Made by a program: the position numbers and the translations under genes | In this document: in pieces, positions 11,305-20,252 of the stretch | Layout: every line of letters begins with the position of its first letter | Position numbering within the stretch: the first letter of the stretch is position 1 | The notes under the pieces: model-generated | Seen by the model: only the letters and a program-made list of their open reading frames with translations | Database searches by the model: none | Told to the model about the DNA's origin: nothing | Assembly: GCA_964019425.1 (NCBI GenBank) | Contig: OZ025821.1 | Location: 573,001-637,000 of the forward strand | DNA from: Flectonema sp. DT1601 | Taxonomy: Eukaryota; Euglenozoa; Diplonemea; Diplonemida; Diplonemidae | DNA length: 64,000 nucleotides | Direction of reading: 5' to 3'

Positions 11305-12440
11305 CAGTTAGACAGGTCAGAAGTCAGGTAGGGTAATTATGGAAATAACTCTTCAGAGTTAGTCAGATTGGCTAGGGCGGATATTCCAAAGTTGTCATCA
11401 GTCCCGTCAAGGAGCGGTTCAGGCAAGGAGGACAAACAACAGCCAACAACTGTTTGGCAAAAGAGAGAATTATACATAACTTCACAGAGTGAGTGAGGGA
11501 AGTGAATGGAGGCATCGGAAGTGTTTGGTGTGAAGAATAGATAGAGAACAGTAATTAGACAGGTCAGAAGTCAGGTAGGGTAATTATGGAAATAACTCTT
11601 CAGAGTTAGTCAGATTGGCTAGGGCGGATATTCCAAAGTTGTCATCAGTCCCGTCAAGGAGCGGTTCAGGCAAGGAGGACAAACAACAGCCAACAACTGT
11701 TTGGCAAAAGAGAGAATTATACATAACTTCACAGAGTGAGTGAGGGAAGTGAATGGAGGCATCGGAAGTGTTTGGTGTGAAGAATAGATACAGGTTCTTG
11801 TTGATGTGGAATAGAGAACAGTAATTAGACAGGTCAGAAGTCAGGTAGGGTAATTATGGAAATAACTCTTCAGAGTTAGTCAGATTGGCTAGGGCGGATA
11901 TTCCAAAGTTGTCATCAGCCCTGTCAGGTGCGGGACGTGTGAGGGAAAAGGACGAAGGCAAGACACTAACAACAACAATCAGAAAGGTTTTTATACCTAC
12001 ATAAGAAACAGTTGTCTAATCAATGAAATAGATCTCATGGAAACAGCAGTCATTGTATTCTAATCATCATTAACGACAACAGTTGGTCATCAGAATACAG
12101 GTTCTTGTTGATGTGGAATAGAGAACAGTAATTAGACAGGTCAGAAGTCAGGTAGGGTAATTATGGAAATAACTCTTCAGAGTTAGTCAGATTGGCTAGG
12201 GCGGATATTCCAAAGTTGTCATCAGCCCTGTCAGATGCGGGACGTGTGAGGGAAAAGGACGAAGGCAAGACACTAACAACAACAATCAGAAAGGTTTTTA
12301 TACCTACATAAGAAACAGTTGTCTAATCAATGAAATAGATCTCATGGAAACAGCAGTCATTGTATTCTAATCATCATTAACGACAACAGTTGGTCATCAG
12401 AATACAGGTTCTTGTTGATGTGGAATAGAGAACAGTAATA
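11305..12440. repeat. satellite array, 4 units, upstream of the propeller gene
   Basis: Units begin with TTAGACAGGTCAGAAGTCAG at about 11309, 11556, 11826 and 12133. The first two carry tail B (spacings 247 and 270 bp) and the last two carry tail A (307 bp each). All share a core of about 95 bp containing the hairpin TAACTCTTCAGAGTTA. The array edge lies 222 bp 5' of the ATG at 11083. The remaining flank, 12441-12706, is A-rich and holds nothing I recognise. Confidence 0.9.
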
Positions 12441-12706
12441 TTGTGTAGCATCTTGGGCAGCACTTGCTGTCCATTTCAGACCCTTTTTGTGTTGAAAAAT
12501 GATTTCAGTACCATTTGTATGGATTTTGGGGATTTTCTTTTTTTGCCCTGTAAAAATTTAAAAAAAAAAAAAAAAAACTAATTTAAGATCGTAAGGTCAT
12601 TACAAAAACAAACGAAAAAAACATTCAAAAAAAAAAAAAAAACTCTAAAAATATCAATTACAAAAAAAAAAGTATAACCAAACAATACTACAATATAAAA
12701 ACACGG

Positions 12707-15640
12707 CTAGACATCGATTAATAAGTTTAAGAGAATAAAAACTTTAGTAAGTGACCTTCCCGCCATTGAAGAGTCTGGTTGCTGTTCTATAATTGAAGCT
12801 GACAGAGTACTGAGATGGAGTTCGTCTTCTCTTGTGACATATCCTTGAGAAAGAATAGCATTTATTCTACTAGTGAGTGTTTGAGTAAGAATTTTAGTAC
12901 CCTTTGGATATAAAGCAGCAAGCTCTTGAATAATTCGAAAAGGTGATTTCTGAGACTTGACTGGGGATAAAACAGGAACAGGAACCACCACATCCGATGA
13001 TGGACTCCGAACTCGATCACGTAATTGAGTCGCAACTGAACCCAATCTCAAAACCAGTCCATCAATATCCCGAATCGGATTTACATTTTGAGGTTCCGGA
13101 GAGAATGGAACTTGCCCATGTCCAATCGCATCCAATTCCAAATTTTTTGATAACTGACGATGCTTTGCCGCTACAGCAATCTCAGCCAACGAATCGACGT
13201 GGTACTGAACAACAGCATTTCTTAAAGCAACCTCATGCCATTCCAATGATCTTCTACTTCTACTTTCTTCAGAAATTTCTAAACACCTGTTGTGACCATC
13301 GTTGAATCTCTGTGAGAACTGCGACATCAATTGTGTAATGTCATTTCTTTCATCTTCTTCACTGCTCATAACCTCTCTCCGTTTCTCATTCTCTCCATCT
13401 TCAAATATCATCATTTTATCTAATTGACTATTTGTCCAAAAGTTTAACGCATACAAATATTTTAGTAGTTCAGCACTCTCCAATGACGCCTTAAATAGGA
13501 GAGATGATCCTACTCTGTGATAGTCTTCGAGAATCGAACTGGACAGGATTACATGAAGGCTATCAAACCATTCATTTGATAAAGATGTTCTTGCATTGCA
13601 TTCGTATATTTGAAGATCGTGAAGCTTACTTTTTAGCATCCTGATTATACATAAAGAGGTATTCCATTGCTCTGCTATGTTTGTTATCTTTGAATTGTGT
13701 CGTGAGAATATTTGTCCTCTCAACGACATCTCATCTCGTATTACGTAACCAATTGATATCCGAAGTGATTTTATTTTAGACTCACTTTGTTTTTGATGAC
13801 TTGCTAACATGTCTCTGTAACAAGATTCTTCTTCGGAGATATGGTTTCGATTAGTCACTTCTTCATGGGTGATGTGAACTGATAGTTTTATCAACCATTC
13901 TGTGTACCTTTTTAACTTCAACATGATACGAAGTCTATCGTGAGATTCTCTACTTGTAATGTCGTTGACTTTCTGGAGATGTTCTTGTAGGAAGGTCGCT
14001 CTGCATCCCTTTTTAAAAATGTGAAGTAAAGCACTTCTTAGTAGGAACTCATAATTAAAGATGTCTTTACGACTACGATCCTCGCAGTGGATAGTGACAG
14101 CCAGACTTTGAAATTTTGAAAAAGCAATTTTTTTAAAATTATTATAATGTTCTCGTGAGATCGCATGTTGTAGCTGATTGATGATATTTCTACCTGCAGA
14201 TTCCGCTGCTGTCGTCAGTTGAAGTTGCTCTGAAAGGTGGCGATCAGAAGAGAATCTCGACACCAGTTCAAATCTCCTACAGTATTCTAATTCAATAATT
14301 TTATTACGAGAATCCTGATGAAACTGCTCAACCACACCTGAAGATCTTAACAGTTGAATTGTTATGGATTCTGATGGGTCTTCTACCTTTGGTTCATCCA
14401 CAACATCTGTCTGAACACTCTGAGATAATGTCTCAACATGTACTTCTTCAAGTTGTTCTTGTATTGGTTCTTCTTCTTCTTCTTCTTCCTCTTCTTGGAT
14501 TATGGTCACCAGTACTGGTGTGCCGCTATTTTCCAAAGTTCGAGACCGAGTGGGTGATATTCTTCTGTCTACCAAACCATCAGATAAAACTGAAAGAAAA
14601 TCCCGACTGGGAACAGCTGGTTGGGGAAGTGGAGGTTCATAATGCGGCAATTCTTCCATCTCATCCATTGCAGTAGTAGTAGAGGATACAGATACAGTCA
14701 CACTGCTGGCTGATTGCTCGAGGACAACACTTGTTTCTGGTGACGTTGGTGAAGCTGGTTGGATGAAATCATCCCTCAGAGTAAAAAGGGTATCAAGTTG
14801 ATCACTACTAGTGAGTTGACCACTACCAGGAGAACCAACAGAACAACGAGGATACCTACAACAAGATTTCGATTTCCGATTTCTAATTGGGCTGTAGTAA
14901 TGCCTGTCATTCTGCGTTGCCAGAGACTGACTTCGCGACGCAGACTTCCTACTTCTCCTCCTCGAGGTCTGCAGAGATGCAGACCGTGCTCTACTATGAC
15001 TCGGCGACTGAGGTAACTCACTCATATCTAAGGACTTGTCTCGTTTTATTGAAGGCGACTTTGAGTGTCGTTTTGTAGAACGTCTGTTGTTTGGAGAATG
15101 CACCACTCGAGTTGGAGAACTACCAGGTATTGCTGTTATTAGTTTTGATTGAGACTCTCCTGTCGCAGTTTTAAAGGAATCGCATTGTGGAGTCGGGGAT
15201 TGAACTTGGCGTTCAAAATCATCACCAGGGCTTCCGGGGGTAGCGACATCAATTTCTTTTGGTAGAAGTTTTTGATCATTTTCATTAACTTCCGTGGAAG
15301 TGATATTTGAACTGACGCTGACAGGAACAACACCCTGATGATGATGATGATGATGATAACGAGGCATCATTCGATATGGAGACACGGTTCTAACAAGAGA
15401 CGGAAGACAGTCATGTGCTTCTGAGTATCTCGGAGGTGAGATGCTAACAGCAGATTGATACAACCCTTGCTGCTGTGTATACACATCTCTCAGTGGATCT
15501 GGATGTTTAGGCCGATGAGGACTCATCTGTCTACTGCTTGTATTAATTAGATCTACACCTTGTAATACAGAGTCGTAGTAATCACCGTGTTGTTGTTCGT
15601 CTTCAATCAGGCGGGCTATTGCCATTAGTTCTTCATCCAT
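12707..15640 (-). CDS. unidentified 977-aa protein, disordered N-terminus and helical C-terminus
   Basis: Starts at the ATG at 15640, with TTTATACAG ending 33 nt upstream; stop TAG. I do not recognise the family. Residues 1 to about 440 are low in complexity: a run of six His near residue 95, Arg/Ser-rich stretches (SRSQS, RSRKSASR), and an acidic Glu run near 390. Residues about 450-850 are charged and helix-forming, with little Pro or Gly, and look like coiled coil or helical bundle; the remainder is mixed. There is no signal peptide and no clear membrane segment, so it is probably cytoplasmic, cytoskeletal or nuclear. The last dozen residues are hydrophobic (FILLNLLIDV). A GGGAAG|GTCACT there could be a weak splice donor, so the annotated C-terminus might be intronic read-through. 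Confidence 0.75.
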   Translation of the reverse strand: MDEELMAIARLIEDEQQHGDYYDSVLQGVDLINTSSRQMSPHRPKHPDPLRDVYTQQQGLYQSAVSISPPRYSEAHDCLPSLVRTVSPYRMMPRYHHHHHHQGVVPVSVSSNITSTEVNENDQKLLPKEIDVATPGSPGDDFERQVQSPTPQCDSFKTATGESQSKLITAIPGSSPTRVVHSPNNRRSTKRHSKSPSIKRDKSLDMSELPQSPSHSRARSASLQTSRRRSRKSASRSQSLATQNDRHYYSPIRNRKSKSCCRYPRCSVGSPGSGQLTSSDQLDTLFTLRDDFIQPASPTSPETSVVLEQSASSVTVSVSSTTTAMDEMEELPHYEPPLPQPAVPSRDFLSVLSDGLVDRRISPTRSRTLENSGTPVLVTIIQEEEEEEEEEPIQEQLEEVHVETLSQSVQTDVVDEPKVEDPSESITIQLLRSSGVVEQFHQDSRNKIIELEYCRRFELVSRFSSDRHLSEQLQLTTAAESAGRNIINQLQHAISREHYNNFKKIAFSKFQSLAVTIHCEDRSRKDIFNYEFLLRSALLHIFKKGCRATFLQEHLQKVNDITSRESHDRLRIMLKLKRYTEWLIKLSVHITHEEVTNRNHISEEESCYRDMLASHQKQSESKIKSLRISIGYVIRDEMSLRGQIFSRHNSKITNIAEQWNTSLCIIRMLKSKLHDLQIYECNARTSLSNEWFDSLHVILSSSILEDYHRVGSSLLFKASLESAELLKYLYALNFWTNSQLDKMMIFEDGENEKRREVMSSEEDERNDITQLMSQFSQRFNDGHNRCLEISEESRSRRSLEWHEVALRNAVVQYHVDSLAEIAVAAKHRQLSKNLELDAIGHGQVPFSPEPQNVNPIRDIDGLVLRLGSVATQLRDRVRSPSSDVVVPVPVLSPVKSQKSPFRIIQELAALYPKGTKILTQTLTSRINAILSQGYVTREDELHLSTLSASIIEQQPDSSMAGRSLTKVFILLNLLIDV

Positions 15641-16079
15641 ATTTGTTATCTTGCCTCCCCCCTCCCCTTTGATCTGTATAAAAATAATTCGTTAAAATAA
15701 TAACAACACCTAACAACCAATATTACGACTGAAGGAGAAAAAAAATTGTTTTGTGCACAACCGGAAACAAGGCCTATAAAGTAAAACGGTGTTAACGTTA
15801 CGCTGCCACAATTCTCTTTCACTCGTAAAACGTGTCTTCGAGATGAAAAAAAAAAAAAAAACAGAACAGAACAGAACAGAACAGCAGAAAGGTCGTAAGA
15901 CCTCACTAATAATTATGTTTGAACAAGGCTGCTACGATGACTATACAGTAAAAGGTAACTATGTTCGATTGGAAGAGAATGATAGTAACAAAATAATAAA
16001 ATAAGGTTCATCACATCTTTAAACGATGGGATTCTAAATAAAAGTAATCAATGTATTCTAATAAGGATTACGAGAGTAG
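15641..16079. other. short intergenic region
   Basis: The part next to 15640 carries the presumed 5' leader of the upstream-starting gene, including the CAG acceptor. A short AGAAC tandem run lies near 15862-15885. Nothing else is recognised. Confidence 0.6.
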
Positions 16080-18419
16080 CTATGTAAGCATAATGCTGTC
16101 TCGTTCGTCGTCTTCTGAACCGTCGTCGCGAATGTGATCGATAGAAAGTCTGTGGATATGATTAATAAGCTCATCATCGAATCCTTCTAAGTCGCGTTCA
16201 GATTCTGAGTTTTCGGTTTTTTCTTGTCCCCAACAGACGCTGCGACCAATACGTTTGTTGATTGTAAGTCTAACTCTTTCTAACAACTCTGGACTATTGG
16301 CGATCAAATCCAGGAAATGATCCTTTTTAAGAACGAATAACATGCATGCGACTATCGAACGTACATTTGCATTTCTCGTTACCTTGTTGACCAAACCAAC
16401 CTCACCAAAGTATGAACCCATTTGTAGGGTTGCCAACCAACGTTCTCCACCTGTAATCGCTGGTTTTGTAACCTCAACACATCCTTTTCCAAGAAAGAAC
16501 ATTTCATCCGCAACCTCACCTATTTTTATTATCAGTTTCTTTGGTGGAACAGACACATTTCGTAGCGACGATGCTAACTTGCTACATAATAACAAACTAA
16601 GTCCCTGAAATAAAGGCAACTTCGATATGAGCCCTATCTTCATATAATGACGAATGCTGTTAGATAATGTCGGAGGTAGTTCTTTCAGAACTACTTCTGA
16701 GTCAGCGAGACTGATCTCAAGTAAGTTAGGAAGCAGAGCAAAACAGTGTTGTTGAAGCTTCCAAGGTACGTCATTGATTTTCATGATCGAAGCAAGTTTT
16801 CTCCTGTCTTGTTTTGCTTTTAGTACAATTGGTTCTTCTTCAAGTAACACACAAACCGCAACACTAATACAGCAGCTTCCTACACAACCAATTACCTCAA
16901 GTGAGATGGCATACCACTGCGTGACAAGTGTAGTCGGATAGATACCCCCGTACCCGAGTGTTGTGAGAGTTGTCATAACAAAATAAACAGCGTGAGTGAG
17001 TTCTTCAAAAGCAGTTTGCTGCTGTATCTCAACAAAAGAAGTGATTGTGGGACCGTTAAGAAGCAACCATCCGATTGAAAGTAAAAAAACTGAATTAATA
17101 ACATAAAATGTTATGATAAAACCCTTAACAACATTGGATCGATCCCAGTAAGACGATGTGCTTTCAAGAAACCAGGGAACCCTCACAACACGGAGAAGCT
17201 TTACGACTCTAAGAGAATGGTAGTAAGAACGTGAGAATATAAGAGCTACGAGTTCAAAAGGGAATGCTGTGATACAATCAATCAGTAGCCATGAGTGGAT
17301 GTATTCTTTTAGAAGTACGTCTGGGTCGTTATCATTTGCTGAATCACATCGAATGTGTCCCGTCCATCTTGTAAACCAAAGCTCAAGAATGAATAGAACT
17401 GATTCACATACTGACCACATAATCCAAACAGATAGTGGTATTTGATAAGAATCGTGTCTATGCCAACCGGTGTTCGTTGACCAAAATACAATATCGAAAT
17501 TATTAGCGAGAGTTATAAATATTAAAATAGTTTGAAGAGTCCATCGATAGGTGTCGTCGGGGTAGACGATTCCGAACTCGTTTCGGAATTTTGGCCGATT
17601 TTTTATATCATACGTCGCGACAGTTGTTTTCTCATCTAATTCATCGTTATCACTTTCTTCAGCTGATTGAACGTACTGCTGAACGTTACGTGGTCCCAAG
17701 GCATTTAATATTTGCCAAGTATTAACGCAATTCTCAGCTGTTTCTCGTAACCTCTGTGCCAGTAGCGACATGTCTTCTAAATCATCTGATGAAGATGATG
17801 GCGTTTGGTTTCGAGATTGAGATTGTGAAGCGCTATCATCGCCTCTGAATGATACTCTTCTAGTCTCCTTACCTCTAAGGTGACTCTCTTTTAGACAACC
17901 TTTTTTTATTGAGAAACTGCAAGCATCTGATGAGAGACCCAATAATGGACTCGGTACTAATAATGCTTTATAGTCACTCATACTCTGTAGTTGTAGAGAC
18001 TTTGAGAGGGTTTTGTTGGCAGGTTGTTCATCATCTGGTTGAGATTCACTCGTAGGAAGATCATCATTTGTTGGAAGTTGTTTTCCCGTAATGATGTTAC
18101 TCTTCTGTTCTGATTGATTTTGTGTTTCAATCTTCAAATCTAATTTTAGTCTAGCACATCTCTCCTGAGATCTTTTCGGTGATAATCTCTTGGGAGAATG
18201 ACGCTTTCCAACTTCAACATCAGCAGAAGGAAGAGTAGCTATCGATAATGCTTTCGTTCTCTTAGAAGCTTCACTTTTGGGACTTCCCGTTACTGTTTCA
18301 GTCGCTTCATCTGTTTGACTACAACTCACATTAATTTCACCGATTGGCATCTGTTGTCCTCCAATACTCTTCCCCTCTTCTACTGAGCAACTCAGAGGGT
18401 TCTTACTAACTTCTGACAT
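16080..18419 (-). CDS. cyclic-nucleotide-binding-domain potassium-type channel
   Basis: 779 aa from the ATG at 18419 (AGTACAG ends 33 nt upstream). Residues 1 to about 280 are a Ser/Lys/Glu-rich cytoplasmic region with many possible phosphorylation sites. Six TM segments follow from about residue 283. The S4-like segment is SLRVVKLLRVVRVPWFL, with spaced Arg/Lys. The pore at about 480-490 reads TTLTTLGYGG, the canonical K+ selectivity filter. A C-linker and a CNBD occupy about 600-700. The phosphate-binding cassette GSYFGEVGLVNKVTRNANVR keeps both the Glu and the Arg needed for cAMP or cGMP contact. It is therefore a voltage- and/or nucleotide-gated channel of the KCNH/HCN/CNG superfamily. 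It lies two genes away from the degenerate CNBD fusion at 793-5215, so the two could be subunits of one channel; that is inference only. Confidence 0.93.
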   Translation of the reverse strand: MSEVSKNPLSCSVEEGKSIGGQQMPIGEINVSCSQTDEATETVTGSPKSEASKRTKALSIATLPSADVEVGKRHSPKRLSPKRSQERCARLKLDLKIETQNQSEQKSNIITGKQLPTNDDLPTSESQPDDEQPANKTLSKSLQLQSMSDYKALLVPSPLLGLSSDACSFSIKKGCLKESHLRGKETRRVSFRGDDSASQSQSRNQTPSSSSDDLEDMSLLAQRLRETAENCVNTWQILNALGPRNVQQYVQSAEESDNDELDEKTTVATYDIKNRPKFRNEFGIVYPDDTYRWTLQTILIFITLANNFDIVFWSTNTGWHRHDSYQIPLSVWIMWSVCESVLFILELWFTRWTGHIRCDSANDNDPDVLLKEYIHSWLLIDCITAFPFELVALIFSRSYYHSLRVVKLLRVVRVPWFLESTSSYWDRSNVVKGFIITFYVINSVFLLSIGWLLLNGPTITSFVEIQQQTAFEELTHAVYFVMTTLTTLGYGGIYPTTLVTQWYAISLEVIGCVGSCCISVAVCVLLEEEPIVLKAKQDRRKLASIMKINDVPWKLQQHCFALLPNLLEISLADSEVVLKELPPTLSNSIRHYMKIGLISKLPLFQGLSLLLCSKLASSLRNVSVPPKKLIIKIGEVADEMFFLGKGCVEVTKPAITGGERWLATLQMGSYFGEVGLVNKVTRNANVRSIVACMLFVLKKDHFLDLIANSPELLERVRLTINKRIGRSVCWGQEKTENSESERDLEGFDDELINHIHRLSIDHIRDDGSEDDERDSIMLT

Positions 18420-18719
18420 TCACTTTCTCATCTTATTGTGTACATATGCAGTCTGTACTATAATTATAATACTTTTTGATTTTTTAAAAATGAAAAAAAA
18501 AAAAAAAAAAAAGAATTGTCGGTTTAAGTACCATTAAATGACACTTGTCGTGGCTGAATATCGAGCTGGTTCCTTTTTTTTTTTTTTTTTTTTTTTGTTA
18601 TTGTTATAAAAAAAAGGAGAGCTACCGCTCAGTAAGGTGTAACAAAACAAAAATAGAGATTTTTTTTATAAACGGTGTAAATTCAAAAAAACAAAAATTT
18701 GTGTGCAGTACAAAATTTT
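18420..18719. other. short intergenic region with A and T runs
   Basis: The 5' leader of the channel gene lies at 18420-18465, and a 22-base T run sits at about 18574-18595. I see nothing else. Confidence 0.5.
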
Positions 18720-20091
18720 CTATGTATCAGTTGGAAATGTGTCTGAAGTTTCATATTTCGGTGACGAAACCGATTTTAATGTCGCAGATGAGATTCTTCT
18801 ACCCAAACCAGATCCCCAAGACTGAGCTGGTTGACCGACCATTTGCATTTTAAAATCATCATTAAATGAATAAACAGACATTGACCAGAAGAAACATGTC
18901 GCATACTCAAAGAATGCACTTACTATAAACAGTTTTCCACAAGCAAAAAAACCAGTTCCGCAAAAAATACATGAATAGACGTAGAATAAACGTCTTTCTC
19001 TGACACTGACTTGCTCATTGTATGTTGAGGCCGATGATCGAGGAGAAGCAGTTGTACATTGAACTCTTGTAGCAAATTGTGCGTGTTTTGCTAGAGATAA
19101 TGTTGTTGTAGACCCGCAGGTAACTGCTGATAATATGTGTAAGTAATTTGTGAATCCAGGTCCACTTGCAAAAACTCCAACAAGAATCATTGCAAGTCCT
19201 CCAACGTATCCTAATCTAGAATAGTAGTTAACTTCCCTACGAACTTCCAAAGGTTGTCCAACGTATCCGAGCATGAAACCTCTCGCCATTCCTATTAATC
19301 CTATTCCTGTTATACCAGCACCAACTGTCCAGACAATTGATTCAGGGAATCGTTCTCCAGTACTGCTGATGATTGGAAGCCATGGGATTCGGTGATGGTA
19401 TATGAATGCAGATAATCCGTAAGTTAGTAAAAATGTCGTCCAACACGACACAACAACCATTTTAGGAAAATTTGAATACAATGCGCCACCCGCTTCGTCT
19501 AGGACCCATAAAATAGCTCCACACGGAGCGCAAATTGCTTCTGTCATTCCCGCTGTTTGCAGTACGAATCTCCATGGAACACCAACATAGTAGTGAATAG
19601 CAGTGCTTATCGCTAGCGGTGTTCCCACGAGAATAACAGCTCCAATTTTACAAACCCTTTCTAAGTCGATCAAATCTTCTTCGTCTTCGTCGTCATCATC
19701 TTCATCATAATAATTCTCATAATCGATGTCGATATGGCTCAAGTCAGGAGGAAGCCAACATTGAATAAAACAGTCAACCAATCCTCCGGCTGTCGCGACT
19801 AAGATACTTGACTTTAGTACCACAGCTACTTCCATGTGGCATGTGTGTAAATTGTGTAATCTGATATTAAGATTAAGATGATAGGGGGAGACTTGGATAA
19901 ATAAATCAAGGGTTAACACACAACAAATTAGACATGAAACATTATAACTGGATTCCATCCACACGAAATCGCATGATGGTGGGTGGGGTGGGGTGTATCA
20001 CAAATAAATAATATCGTCATAGATGAAAAGAAAGGGACTACCTCGGGGCATCAGGCCTGCCCAACACATCGTTGTTGCCATTCCACGACAT
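18720..20091 (-). CDS. Frag1/DRAM/Sfk1-like membrane protein
   Basis: Two-exon model. Exon 1 is 20091-20042 (16 codons plus 2 nt, MSWNGNN...), with TTTAACAG ending 12 nt before its ATG. The donor is CCGAG|GTAGTCC, the acceptor ATATCAG|A at 19861/19860, and the phases match; exon 2 is 19860-18720. Total 396 aa. Alternative: an unspliced start in the same frame at 19958. There is a TM near residues 30-50, then an Asp/Glu-rich cluster, then about six to seven TMs. The segment IPWLPIISSTGERFPES followed by a TM matches the PYISDTG..PPES loop of Frag1/DRAM/Sfk1 proteins, and FEYATCFFWSM resembles their last TM. Members act in lysosomal autophagy signalling (DRAM), GPI-anchor lipid remodelling (PGAP2/Frag1) or plasma-membrane lipid homeostasis (Sfk1). 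Which applies here cannot be said. Confidence 0.78.
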
Positions 20092-20252
20092 AGTTTGATT
20101 TCTCTGTTAAATAAAAACTGTTATAAACCGTTCTCAAAAACAGTCTTCACAATTTCTGCACTGAACTGAAGTACACTAAAAAAAAAAAGGGTCTTAATAA
20201 AAAAGCTAGCAGAAGGAGAATAATATGAAATTAATTTAGCAAAAAGGAATGA

